Shown in pieces: positions 21,840 through 31,659 of a stretch of DNA of 64,000 bases. The stretch is taken from assembly GCF_002104995.1 (NCBI RefSeq), contig NW_024468278.1:1-64000 (forward strand), written 5' to 3'. The notes under the pieces are model-generated. The model was not told where the DNA came from. It did no database searches and was given only the letters and a program-made list of their open reading frames with translations. The stretch's first letter is position 1, and every line of letters begins with the position of its first letter. This DNA comes from Linderina pennispora (lineage: Eukaryota > Kickxellomycota > Kickxellomycetes > Kickxellales > Kickxellaceae). Both the position numbers and the translations under genes were made by a program.

Positions 21840-22484
21840 ACGAGAAAAGAGATGTAGATAATGAGTGTGAGGGAGGCTGTGTGTGAGGGAGGAAGGGGGA
21901 AATGAAAAAAAAAAAATAAAGAAACGAGTACGAAAAATTGCAGAGGCAAAGAGGCGGCTGTGGCCCGGCTGTGGATCTGCCCAGGTTTTGAATGTTTGGG
22001 CCTAGCGAACGAGCTCGATGCAGCAATCTGCACGATTCGCATTCCATTGAGGCTTTTTTTCTCTTTCTTCGCTCAGCGGCAGATAATTAAAGCAACTGCT
22101 ATTTTCTAAATAAAAGGAGCCGCTTTGTCGAAAGTCGCTTGCACCCCTCTTTGCAGAGACGCAACCACTGCTTTTCGAATCTATTTACTCCAGGAGACCG
22201 TGGCCAGGGAAAGGGCAGTGGCAATGGTCTATGCTGGATTCGCCAAGGCTTGTGTGCTGGGCAATAGATAGCAGCCTCGTTTGCCAGGGCCAAGCTGCAT
22301 AAAAAGGTAGAGAAGGCGCAAAAAAAAAAGCTGCAGATCCCGCCGGTTCTGGTTTCCCGCACAGCTCAAAAACAGCAACACCAATTGTTTTCGTACTCCG
22401 CTGAGTGCGCGATGGTTTTGTACCAGTCTGTCCGGTCCGACAAGTTTCACAGGATGCATTAATTTCAAAGTCTAAAGCATGCAT
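21840..22484. other. Intergenic, no gene seen
   Basis: Upstream region of the disordered-protein gene and downstream region of the O-methyltransferase. It has A-rich tracts near 21905 and 22320. Confidence 0.45.
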
Positions 22485-23267
22485 TTAGGCTCGGCGCACA
22501 AGCAAGAGCCCATCAAATACAGGCAGCAGAGTTTGGACTGTACGTGAATCCTGTGCGACATGCTGGTTAAAGTCAAGGAGCTTCTTGGCAATACGCAACC
22601 CTTTGCCCTCATCGGCCATTTGCTTGCCAAGCGCGACTTGAGGGACTTGGCCATGAAACAGCACGTTATCAACGACGATCAGCCCACCTTGACTCAGCAA
22701 CCCCCGGTCCATAATTAGGTCATAATAACCCCTGTATCCAGACTTGTTGGCGTCGATAAAAATAAAGTCCAGCAGCCGCCTGTCAGCCAGATCCCAGTCT
22801 CGCAGGACCTTGTCGGCCGGCTCTGGAACCACACTTATTCTCTGCAAAAGGCCAGCCTGTGCTACGTGCTTCGCAGCATGGTCAGCTACTCGCATATCTC
22901 GCTCACAAGTCCACACATGGCCCTTGTCATTGCCGAGTCCATGTGCCAGCCACAGTGCTGAGTACCCCAAATAGCATCCGAGCTCAAGGACATTCTCCGC
23001 TCGTGCTGCCCTGACCATTTGCGCCATAAATGAGCCTTGCAATGGCGAGATCATCTTGCGCGCTTCGTGTGCATCAAAGCTGATCGCCTGCTCACGCACC
23101 AGCCGAAATGGCTCTGGCTCTTGTTCCGAAATTTGCTGCGAATATGTAATGGCGTGTGCAACCGATCCGGACGAGGCAGTCTCTAGGAATGGGTGCAGTG
23201 TGTGTCGAGTGCATGATGAGTGCAATGCTCGGATCAGGCTCTTCGGTTGCCAGAGCCTAGACATCAT
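22485..23267 (-). CDS. Class I SAM-dependent O-methyltransferase (catechol/caffeoyl-CoA type)
   Basis: A 260-residue protein of the Methyltransf_3 family. The SAM-binding motif I is VLELGCYLGYSALWLA (about residues 93-108). Metal-dependent O-methyltransferases use FIFIDANKSGY (Asp172) and IVVDNVLFHG (Asp200/Asn201), both present. The upstream segment SPLQGSFMAQMVRAA is also typical. The first 40 residues are Arg/Ser-rich with few acidic residues (MMSRLWQPKSLIRALHSSC), which looks like a mitochondrial presequence; many eukaryotic and bacterial homologues lack it. The likely reaction is methyl transfer from SAM to a catechol-like hydroxyl, but the substrate cannot be told from sequence. Start at 23267, with a second Met immediately after. 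Confidence 0.82.
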   Translation of the reverse strand: MMSRLWQPKSLIRALHSSCTRHTLHPFLETASSGSVAHAITYSQQISEQEPEPFRLVREQAISFDAHEARKMISPLQGSFMAQMVRAARAENVLELGCYLGYSALWLAHGLGNDKGHVWTCERDMRVADHAAKHVAQAGLLQRISVVPEPADKVLRDWDLADRRLLDFIFIDANKSGYRGYYDLIMDRGLLSQGGLIVVDNVLFHGQVPQVALGKQMADEGKGLRIAKKLLDFNQHVAQDSRTVQTLLPVFDGLLLVRRA

Positions 23268-24452
23268 TGAGCCAATGGTTCTAAGGGTAGATAAGTAGAA
23301 GTACTGAATGTGCTTAATAGGACGCTCACATAAACCAGTATGTGGAGTGTGTATCCAGTGCCATTAAGCTGGAGCCATATGGGACATTAATTGCACCACG
23401 GCTGCTGATGTTCTAGATGTTGCCCATACACATGGGCGATGTATTAGCAATGCAAAGTGTCCGCTCTATGAACAGTTGTGTGGGGGGTTATCTGGAGAAA
23501 TGCCTACATCCGCCAGCTTGGGTTAAGAACTGAAGGATCAAGGCTGAGCCGACTCGCAGGCGGTTCGGCTGTTGCTACAACTCGTTTACATGTAGCAGAC
23601 TGTAAATAGATTCATTGAGCAAATGCCTTCGTTGCTCAGGAATTCTGCGATGTCTATCACCGCACCGGCATTCATCATGCATTCCAGTAGTAATTTGGTC
23701 CATTGTACTCGTCAGTATTGGACTTGTGTCAATCCAGAATATTGATAGCCTAAGTTATGGAAACATAACGCTAGGAATCTCATGTTTAATAAGCTATCCT
23801 CTCCATCATAATGGATAAAATGTGAGGCTATCGACGCAACCAGAATTAAAAGGTAATAGCACAAATAGTCGCTAAGCTACACAGCAGAAACATAATTAAC
23901 ACGAAGTGTCCAGTGACAACTACTACAACATACATCCTACACAGAAGAACCAAACTGGCAGCATCTTTTCCTGCAGATAAAAATATGTGGCATGTTTATA
24001 CGCCTGCAATAATCCAGCTGTTCTCATGTCAATGTCTACACAAGAGTGATAGACATTATGACTTAAGTTTATGTGTGTGAGCCTAGTGATTATCAGATAA
24101 TGCAAATAGCACGAGAGTCATGGCACCAAGGCACACTCATGAAGAGTATACTTTCCTTTATACAATATGATATATTGAGTAGCTGATGAGGAAGCTGGCT
24201 GATAAACACCCTAAAGCCCTCGTGCTTCTTAATGTAGGGACACACCACATGGAAGCATGTAGTTTTCTTGCTGGATAATATCAAGGGGTGTTCAGCATCT
24301 CGATTCGATGGGTCACAACAGAATGTATATTGTAACACTTGAGGGAACTAGTGCAGAATATAAAGTGTTCATATTTGTAAAGGATATGATAGTGAAGTAA
24401 TGTTGAGTAGGAATCAATATGATCAATAGCCATTGAGAATGTACTATTTGAC
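23268..24452. other. Intergenic, no gene seen
   Basis: About 1.2 kb without coding signal between two minus-strand genes. Confidence 0.45.
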
Positions 24453-24681
24453 CTACTTTCTGCCGTAGCTACCCGAACCATCGTTAGCACTCGGAGCACC
24501 GTACGACTGAGCCGGAGGAGGAGCACCGTATGATTGAGCTGGAGCTGGAGCTGGAGCAGGGGCAGGAGCTGGAGCTGGAGCTGGAGCACCATATGACGCC
24601 GGAGCCGGAGCGCCATATGACTGAGCCGGAGCCGGAGCCTGACCCTGAGCAGGTGCTTGGGCTGGGGCGCCGTACGACGCT

Positions 24682-24735
<54 letters not shown>

Positions 24736-25814
24736 CCATACGAAGGAGCCTGACCCGGAGCCGGAGCCGGACCCTGAGCAGGGGCTTGGGCTGGGGCGCC
24801 ATATGACGCTGGAGCGGGAGCACCGTACGAAGGAACCTGAGCCGGCGCAGGTGCAGGTGCAGGTGCATGGGCTTGGGCTGGGGCACCGTATGACGCTGGA
24901 GCAGGAGCACCGTACGAAGGAGCCTGGGCCGGAGCCTGAGCAGGGGCATGGGCTGGGGCGCCATATGACGCTTGAGCAGGAGCCCCGTACGAAGGAGCCT
25001 GAGCCTGAGCCGGAGCCGGAGCCGGAGCAGGTGCTTGGGCTGGGGCGCCATATGACGCTGGAGCAGGAGCACCGTATGAAGGAGCCTGGGCCGGAGCCGG
25101 AGCCGGAGCCGGAGCAGGGGCTTGGGCTGGGGCACCGTATGACGCTGGAGCAGGAGCACCGTACGAAGGAGCCTGGGCCGGAGCCGGAGCCGGAGCAGGA
25201 GCAGGAGCAGGGGCAGGGGCAGGGGCAGAAGCTGTATAACCGCTAGGAGAGGGAGCAGAAGAACCATAGGCAGGGGCTGGGGCTGGGGCTGGAGCCGGAG
25301 CTGGAGCCGGAGCTGGAGCCGGAGCCGGACCCTGAGAGGAGCCATACGCTGAAGGAGGAGGGGGAGATGATGGGCCTGACGAGTAGCCACCGCTTGGAGG
25401 GGCCGACGAGTAACCACCACTTGGCGGAGCCGATGAGTAACCACCGCTTGGCGGGGCCGATGAGTAGCCACCGCTTGGAGGGGCCGACGAGTAGCCACCG
25501 CTTGGAGGAGCCGATGAGTAGCCACCGCTTGGAGGGGCCGACGAGTAACCACCACTTGGCGGGGCCGATGAGTAGCCACCGCTTGGCGGAGCCGATGAGT
25601 AGCCACCACCACCGCCACCAGAGTTCTTCTTCTTGCGGTGCTTCTTGAAGAGGTCCTCGTTTTCGTCATCGAGTGCTACGCGAATCCGCGACTCTGGCAT
25701 GCCAGCCTTTCCGGGCTCAACCATTTCAACAACAGCAGCACTGCTGTCGGTAGGTGCCTGCTTGGCCAACACACCAAGTGCCAGAGCAGCAACAAATCCG
25801 AACTTGACTAGCAT
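24453..25814 (-). CDS. Secreted Gly/Tyr/Ser and Ala/Pro repeat protein
   Basis: A 453-residue protein with a clean signal peptide (MLVKFGFVAALALGVLAKQ) from the Met at 25814; the ORF is open for 99 codons further upstream but that part has no protein-like character. After a short acidic region comes a basic patch (FKKHRKKKN) that could be a processing site. Then follow about nine copies of PPSGGYSSA, and a long stretch of Ala-Pro dipeptides broken by SYGAPA units. It ends GSGSYGRK. Such composition is typical of structural cell-wall or extracellular-matrix proteins. No enzyme domain is present. It is divergent from the repeat protein at 26886, with which it shares about 1 kb of upstream DNA. 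Confidence 0.65.
25370..25610. repeat. 27-bp tandem repeat within the secreted protein gene
   Basis: About nine imperfect 27-bp units encode PPSGGYSSA. Differences are mostly synonymous. Confidence 0.85.
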
Positions 25815-25962
25815 TGGTAACAATAACCGAAGGGGTGAAGTGATAGGGGAACTGATGTGAAGGAGAGGAGGTATGCGAGGGTGCAAGTATGCTTTTTTTG
25901 AGTGTATATCAGTAGAGATGCCTGAAAGAATGCTGAGGGTACTGATGCTTGCGACGGGGTTG

Positions 25963-25973
25963 CTTTTTATACA
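25963..25973 (-). promoter_or_regulatory. TATA box, repeat-protein gene
   Basis: GTATAAAAAGC on the minus strand, about 150 bp upstream of the start at 25814. Confidence 0.5.
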
Positions 25974-26696
25974 CCTCTTTCTACAACACGCAAGCAAGCG
26001 CTCTGTTTCTGGGAAACATGGGTGTATTTTGTAGAGTGAAGCTAGGCGCACTTGGCCGAGGAAGCGCTGGATGATCTGGCCTAGAATGCGATTTGTAGCA
26101 TACCCATCCATGACTGAAACAGGCAGGTGGATCTAGCACCCGTAGATATAATGCTCCGGATAATACAGGTGTTTTTCAGCGCGTGGGGCTAGGACGTGTC
26201 GCAGGTGGGTCAGCAGGGGAAGTTAAAAATCGGGGCAGCCATATGGAGCTCGGCACACACGGCTTATTGTACAATCTGGACCCCCCACGTGTCGCATAAA
26301 GATTAACCACCTGGATGGTGTCAGTGAGAGAATGGGTTGCGCCTGTATTCGCCATGCTCCATATTTTCAGAGTGCTCCTTTTGGATGTACTGCGACTCAA
26401 TGTGTGCCAATTATATGCGGCCAGTATGGTTGCCTGTGTGACTGGGGCTGAGCTGGCGCCGGTCATACAGGTGGGGGAAGTAATGGTCACCATTGCGCTT
26501 TTTGCAGGAATGAAACATAGATACTGAGAGGGCTTATCCTCCTTTGAAAAAGAAGGGGGGTCAATTCGTTGGTAGCTATACTCACCCACACAACCAAAAT
26601 GCAATGGACCATGTGGCACTGCATACATTAAAAATTCCCCTTTCCCTAGTGGCAGGACTGCCACAGTGCATTGCAGACCATCACCACCAAATTCAG

Positions 26697-26704
26697 TATA
26701 AAAG
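26697..26704 (+). promoter_or_regulatory. TATA box, Ala/Thr-rich repeat-protein gene
   Basis: TATAAAAG lies about 190 bp upstream of the ATG at 26886. Confidence 0.5.
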
Positions 26705-26885
26705 AGCGAGAGCAGACGAAAAGCACGCAGAGTAAAATCTGTATCCTCAAGTATCTTCAGGCATTTGCAAAAATAGCTTCAATAGGCAATATCTCGCTGC
26801 AGAACGTAGACTTCATAGATTCTTTTAGACACAGACCCATCTAGTTTCACTCAGTACTAGCATACTCGGATAATCAAACGACAAT

Positions 26886-28685
26886 ATGCAGATCAACATC
26901 GCCGCCCTTGCTGTTCTTGCCCTCTCGATTGGCACCTTTGCCTCGCCAGCCTTCAAGGGCGTCCATTTTGCTAACTACGGATCGAGCTACGGATCGAGCT
27001 ACGTATCGAGCGCCGTTGCCTCTTCCTCAGCTCCTGCTGCGCCCACATCAACTGCTGCTGCACCAACCTCGGCTGCTGCTTCACCAACCTCGGCTGCTGC
27101 TGCACCTACATCGGCTGCTGCTTCACCGACCTCAGCTGCTGCTGCACCAACCTCAGCTGCTGCTGCACCAACCTCAGCTGCTGCTGCACCAACCTCAGCT
27201 GCTGCTTCACCGACCTCAGCTGCTGCTTCACCAACCTCAGCTGCTGCTTCACCAACCTCAGCTGCTGCTGCACCAACCTCAGCTGCTGCTTCACCGACCT
27301 CAGCTGCTGCTTCACCAACCTCAGCTGCTGCTTCACCAACCTCAGCTGCTGCTGCACCAACCTCAGCTGCTGCTTCACCGACCTCAGCTGCTGCTGCACC
27401 GACCTCGGCTGCTGCTGCACCTACATCAGCTGCTGCTGCACCCACATCGGCACCTGTCCCTGGCGGGTACGCGTCGAACGGGTCGTATGGGTCGTACGGG
27501 TCATCGGGTGTCGTGCCCCCGGTCACCTCGACAGTGACAGTAACTGCTCCTGCGACCACCGTGACCGCTCCTGCAACCACCGTGACCGCTCCTGCAACCA
27601 CCGTGACCGCTCCTGCAATTACTGTGACCGGTCCTGCGACCACCGTGACAGCTCCTGCAACCACCGTGACAGCTCCTGCGATTACTGTGACCGCTCCTGC
27701 AACCACCGTGACCGCTCCTGCAACCACCGTGACCGCTCCTGCGACCACCGTGACCGCTCCTGCAACCACCGTGACCGGTCCTGCAACCACCGTGACCGGT
27801 CCTGCAACCACCGTGACCGCTCCTGCAACCACCGTGACCGCTCCTGCAATTACTGTGACCGGTCCTGCAACCACCGTGACAGCTCCTGCAACCACCGTGA
27901 CAGCTCCTGCGATTACTGTGACCGCTCCTGCAACCACCGTGACCGGTCCTGCGACCACCGTGACAGCTCCTGCGATTACTGTGACCGGTCCTGCGACCAC
28001 CGTGACCGCTCCTGCAACCACCGTGACCGCTCCTGCAACCACCGTGACCGCTCCTGCAACCACCGTGACCGCTCCTGCAACCACCGTGACCGCTCCTGCA
28101 ACCACCGTGACCGCTCCTGCAACCACCGTGACCGCTCCTGCAACCACCGTGACCGCTCCTGCAGGCACCGTGACCGATACAGTTACTGCTCCTGCAACCA
28201 CCGTGACTGCTCCTGCGACCACCGTGACCGCTCCTGCGACCACCGTGACCGCTCCTGCAACCACCGTGACCGCTCCTGCAATTACTGTGACCGGTCCTGC
28301 GACCACCGTGACAGCTCCTGCGACCACCGTGACTGCTCCTGCGGTTACTGTGACTGCTCCTGCGACCACTGTGACCGCTCCTGCAGGCACCGTGACCGAT
28401 ACAGTTACTGCTCCTGCAACCACCGTGACTGCTCCTGCGACCACCGTGACTGCTCCTGCGACCACTGTGACCGCTCCTGCGATTACTGTGACCGGTCCTG
28501 CAACCACCGTGACTGCCACCTCGACGGTGACTAACACAGTGACGGCACCAGCACCTGGTGGATATGCTAGCGGTGGATACAACAATGGATACAACAGTGG
28601 AGCTGCGGCTGCTGCTCCTGCCCCTGCCCCTACTGCACCAGCTGCCCCTACTCCGACCTCTGGAACTGCTGCTGCCCGTGTCTAA
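26886..28685 (+). CDS. Secreted Ala/Ser/Thr/Pro heptad-repeat protein
   Basis: A 599-residue protein with a signal peptide (MQINIAALAVLALSIGTFASP), a short Gly/Tyr/Ser segment (YGSSYGSSYVSS), then two tandem arrays. The first has about 20 units of PTSAAA followed by A or S. The second has about 45 units of TVTAPAT with variants TVTGPAT, TVTAPAI and TVTAPAG. A Gly/Tyr segment and an Ala/Pro tail close the protein. The many Thr and Ser residues would be heavily O-mannosylated, giving a stiff wall or adhesin-like stalk (inference). I see no GPI signal at the C-terminus (GTAAARV). Both arrays have a 21-bp unit, and their repeat number is likely to vary between strains. The long minus-strand ORF here (26999-28594) is a by-product of the repeats. 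Confidence 0.7.
   Translation: MQINIAALAVLALSIGTFASPAFKGVHFANYGSSYGSSYVSSAVASSSAPAAPTSTAAAPTSAAASPTSAAAAPTSAAASPTSAAAAPTSAAAAPTSAAAAPTSAAASPTSAAASPTSAAASPTSAAAAPTSAAASPTSAAASPTSAAASPTSAAAAPTSAAASPTSAAAAPTSAAAAPTSAAAAPTSAPVPGGYASNGSYGSYGSSGVVPPVTSTVTVTAPATTVTAPATTVTAPATTVTAPAITVTGPATTVTAPATTVTAPAITVTAPATTVTAPATTVTAPATTVTAPATTVTGPATTVTGPATTVTAPATTVTAPAITVTGPATTVTAPATTVTAPAITVTAPATTVTGPATTVTAPAITVTGPATTVTAPATTVTAPATTVTAPATTVTAPATTVTAPATTVTAPATTVTAPATTVTAPAGTVTDTVTAPATTVTAPATTVTAPATTVTAPATTVTAPAITVTGPATTVTAPATTVTAPAVTVTAPATTVTAPAGTVTDTVTAPATTVTAPATTVTAPATTVTAPAITVTGPATTVTATSTVTNTVTAPAPGGYASGGYNNGYNSGAAAAAPAPAPTAPAAPTPTSGTAAARV
27046..27450. repeat. 21-bp minisatellite, PTSAAA array
   Basis: About 20 tandem 21-bp units with few substitutions, mainly a Ser/Ala switch in the last codon. 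Confidence 0.9.
27535..28515. repeat. 21-bp minisatellite, TVTAPAT array
   Basis: About 45 tandem 21-bp units. Variant units recur in blocks: a GTVTDTV interruption appears twice (about 28160 and 28385), and the APAITVTGPATTV combination appears several times. This shows expansion by duplication of multi-unit segments. Confidence 0.9.
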
Positions 28686-29020
28686 AAGTGAAAATGCTGT
28701 CTAAAAGCGGAAATAGATGATTTCCGTCGTTTGTTTTGTGTCTCTTTGCATCTAACTCCAATCCTTTACATTCTTACTAAGCGCATTGAGCCGTTTGTAG
28801 TCTACCTTGCAAGTGGATGTTTTTATAAAATAAAGCCTGTCTATACTAGCTATTTGTTAAGCAGAATATCGATTTCACGCTTCATATCTTTCAATAACGC
28901 TGATAGTTGCCACTGAGGATACCCTGAAGAAATATAGATGGTGTTAAAAGTCCATGCCATTGAATATCCACGCGTATTCTGGGGCGCTACACAGCATGTT
29001 GGAATAAGTCAAGTGTATCC
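28686..29020. other. Intergenic, no gene seen
   Basis: The 3' region of the heptad-repeat gene. Confidence 0.45.
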
Positions 29021-29368
29021 CTATGTATGGGCCGAATTGAGAAGAGATGACGTGTTTATATTTTGAGTAAAAGAATAAACCTGTGGAAACAATCTGTATC
29101 TCTGTCGCATACGGCCTTTTATCTGCGCGTTCTGGGGGTGTGCTTGTTCCCTCGTGGCTAGCATCACGTGCCCGTACACTACAGAGAACTGTGGGTTTAG
29201 TTGAGAGTCCAAGCCAGCAGAAACTTGCGAATATGCTTGTGATTGCATGTTGCTCCAGAGTGTAGCTGGTTCTGATAGCGGAAGAATCAGAGTCAGAGTT
29301 GACCAGTTTGATGGTGATGCAGAGGCAAAGGCGATAAACAGGAATATAAAACCGAATGAGTACTGCAT
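29021..29368 (-). pseudogene. Degenerate paralogue of the small secreted protein at 29812
   Basis: From the Met at 29368 it reads a signal peptide (MQYSFGFIFLFIAFASASP) and then NWSTLTLILPLSEPATLWS. This parallels NWPTLTSALSRADQMWS of the neighbouring gene, and the similarity continues to about LDSQLNPQF. The remaining half has lost similarity and ends in unrelated sequence, so a frameshift in the middle is likely. It could still be expressed as a 115-residue protein. Nothing identifies a function. Confidence 0.5.
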
Positions 29369-29811
29369 AGTGAAGAGGAGGATGCAGTTTACACAATGGC
29401 AGGTAAAGTATGTTAATTGAAGGAGCTTCCTTATAAATCGAGGATTGGGTATATAGAAACAACCGCGTATCATGTTGAGGAATGCGTGTGCGATTTGAGG
29501 CAGATTGGGTATTCGGTTATATGGACCCAATGTCAGAAATTGGCCGCATTTGTTGCAGAATAACTTGCTGTATGCAGTCTACGCTACTGGCGACAAATAA
29601 AAGTGTATTTAAAGCAGCGAGCAAACGCCAAAATGCAAATGATGATTAATCAACTAGGATGCCAAGCTGCCGCTGAATGAATCGTCGCATTCGGTAGCTA
29701 CTCCGAACAACCAGAAATGAGAATCACAAAAGGCGGATAGGTTGTTGAGTCTAGGCTGGAATTTATCCGATAATGAGGAGACTTAGGCTACTGAGAAGGA
29801 GCTAGTTCTGC
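29369..29811. other. Intergenic, no gene seen
   Basis: Spacer between the two small secreted-protein paralogues. Confidence 0.45.
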
Positions 29812-30165
29812 TCAAGGGCCAGTACCAAAGCAGAACCATGAGGGTGTCTTGGAGTTGCAGAGCGAGTCTAGGTAGCTGGAAATCGAGGAGACAGCGCTCT
29901 GGTAGTCACTGATCTGCGAGCCAATCTGCACGTTAATCTGCGAATTAAACGCTGCCTGGGCCGAGTTGAACTGGGAGCTGAGATGGGTATCGGCTGAACT
30001 GAGAGATATGAGCTGGTCGGAGAGTTGGGCTTCGGCGGTACTCCACATCTGGTCAGCTCGGGAAAGAGCACTGGTCAGGGTTGGCCAGTTCGCTGGTACA
30101 GCAGCAGCACAGATGGCCAGGCCGAGTGAGGCTAGGGTGAAAGAGCGCGCAGAGAGTACGTGCAT
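29812..30165 (-). CDS. Small secreted helical protein
   Basis: A 117-residue protein from the Met at 30165 (MHVLSARSFTLASLG), which starts a good signal peptide cleaved near AAAVPA; an upstream Met at 30213 would bury that signal. The mature part is about 95 residues, Ser/Gln/Ala-rich and predicted helical (ADTHLSSQFNSAQAAFNSQI). It ends with two cysteines around TPSW (LCNSKTPSWFCFG), likely a disulphide. I recognise no family. A decayed copy lies next to it at 29021. Small size, secretion and local duplication are typical of lineage-specific secreted proteins or effectors, but no role can be assigned. Confidence 0.6.
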   Translation of the reverse strand: MHVLSARSFTLASLGLAICAAAVPANWPTLTSALSRADQMWSTAEAQLSDQLISLSSADTHLSSQFNSAQAAFNSQINVQIGSQISDYQSAVSSISSYLDSLCNSKTPSWFCFGTGP

Positions 30166-30246
30166 TTGGGGAATGCGATTATGGTATGTTGTCGACGGAG
30201 TGAGGCGATCCAATGAATGTATCTATGGAATCAGTGTGGTAATCGG

Positions 30247-30253
30247 GTTATAT
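30247..30253 (-). promoter_or_regulatory. TATA-like element of the small secreted protein
   Basis: A TATATAA-type element on the minus strand, about 85 bp upstream of 30165. Confidence 0.4.
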
Positions 30254-30652
30254 AGGGGGGTGAGGGTATGCAGTGCTAATGCAGCGAATGTACTTTGTCT
30301 TCTGGGGTGGGCGGACATGTCAGTGGGAGTTGTGGCATCATTGTATGGGCTACATGGAGTGAATTATATCCAGGCATCGAAGCCTCCGCTCTTGGCGTAT
30401 TAGCATTGGCAAGAGGGCAGTGTGTCAGTGGCACTGCACTCAATGACAAGTCAGCAGGTTAGCAGCAACTATCGAGCAAATCGCGTCCCAGCACAGCCCG
30501 CATTGGCTTCCCCCTAGTCCTTGTGTGTGCAGCATGGCCAAAGGCTGGCTTTAATTGTGCCTTTGAAGTGGCTATTGCTTCTTCTCAGTCACTAAGCGTT
30601 TTATTGGTATTCTAGCAGCAAACTCTTACAGTCGTATACACACTCTTCCAAA

Positions 30653-31585
30653 ATGACCTCAGCAGTGGTGGAATTCGTTCAGACGCAGCCGCCAGGCGAG
30701 TCCGAGACAGTGCGTTTGTTTTTCTGGGGCGTGATCTTCGGCAGCTATGCGATGACGTGGGTACAGCAGCGCGGAGAGCGCAACTTTTCGACAGTCGACC
30801 GGCTCTGGGCGCTGATGCCAACCATCTACGGGATTCTGTGGACTCACGAGCACTACCTTTCGGACGGCTACCTGCAGGTTTCCAGCAAGGCGGTATTTGT
30901 GCAGACTGTAGTTTTCGTGTGGACTGTGCATCATACACGCAACTTCTGGCGGCGCGGTGGGTTCTCGGTGGGCTTTGAGGACCACCGGTGGGCGCATGTG
31001 CGCGGACAGCTCCACAAAACCCTGGGCTGTCTGTATGCAGTTGGATGGGAGGTATTCAACTTTGTGTTTATTGCTCTGTGTCAGCACGCGCTCTTGTATG
31101 GAATTGCGTTGCCACTTCGGCTCCTGCAGGACAGCGAAGTGGAGAAAGAGTGGTCGATGGCGGAGTATGGGCTGGCGGGAGTTATGTGCTTGGCACTGGT
31201 GGTGGAGATTGCTGCAGACGGGCAGCAGTATGCCTTCCAGCAGAGGAAGCTCAGTGGTGCGAACAGCGCAGAGGTGCGGGCCGGGTTTGTGCACTCAGGA
31301 CTGTACAAGTATGCGCGGCACCCGAATGTGTTCTGCGAGCAGATACTGTGGGTAGCACTGGCAGCATTTGCGCTGGCAGCGACTGGGGCACCCGTGAGTG
31401 GATTGTACTGCGGCGGGGCGTGTGGGCTGATAGGGCTGACACTGATGTCGGTACGCTTGACAGAGGCAATCAGCGCCAGCAAGTACCCGTTGTACCGAGC
31501 GTACCAGCTGAAGACCAGCAGCCTGGTGCCATGCATGCCCAGATCCAACGAGAGTGTGATCCAAAGCGCAGCCAGGCGACAGTAA
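30653..31585 (+). CDS. DUF1295 / steroid 5-alpha-reductase-like membrane protein
   Basis: A 310-residue polytopic membrane protein. The C-terminal region shows the conserved DUF1295 pattern: a basic loop, GLYKYARHPNVFCEQILW, and after two more hydrophobic segments the YPLYRAYQ motif. These are the residues by which the family resembles steroid 5-alpha-reductases and isoprenylcysteine methyltransferases, and they bind NADPH in related enzymes. Upstream, the TVDRLW and the VWTVHHTRNFWRRGG stretches are also typical of DUF1295. Fungal members are ER-membrane proteins of uncertain substrate. The gene converges with the mucin-like gene at 31660, only 74 bp away. The frame is intact. Confidence 0.8.
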   Translation: MTSAVVEFVQTQPPGESETVRLFFWGVIFGSYAMTWVQQRGERNFSTVDRLWALMPTIYGILWTHEHYLSDGYLQVSSKAVFVQTVVFVWTVHHTRNFWRRGGFSVGFEDHRWAHVRGQLHKTLGCLYAVGWEVFNFVFIALCQHALLYGIALPLRLLQDSEVEKEWSMAEYGLAGVMCLALVVEIAADGQQYAFQQRKLSGANSAEVRAGFVHSGLYKYARHPNVFCEQILWVALAAFALAATGAPVSGLYCGGACGLIGLTLMSVRLTEAISASKYPLYRAYQLKTSSLVPCMPRSNESVIQSAARRQ

Positions 31586-31659
31586 AGTAAAAAAAAAAAC
31601 GGGAGGAGCTGAGGTAGTAAAAACGCGATAAATATATTACTCAATGAAAGTGATTTTTG

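Noticed and set aside
24530-25246. Glu/Leu-rich plus-strand ORF
   Set aside because: Antisense shadow of the Ala-Pro repeats.
27046-28515. CRISPR-like array
   Set aside because: Units are contiguous with no spacers and translate as peptide repeats in a fungal gene.
26999-28594. 531-codon minus-strand ORF opposite the heptad-repeat gene
   Set aside because: It arises because the 21-bp repeats are free of stops in several frames. It has no signal peptide or start context, and the plus strand has both a signal peptide and a TATA box.
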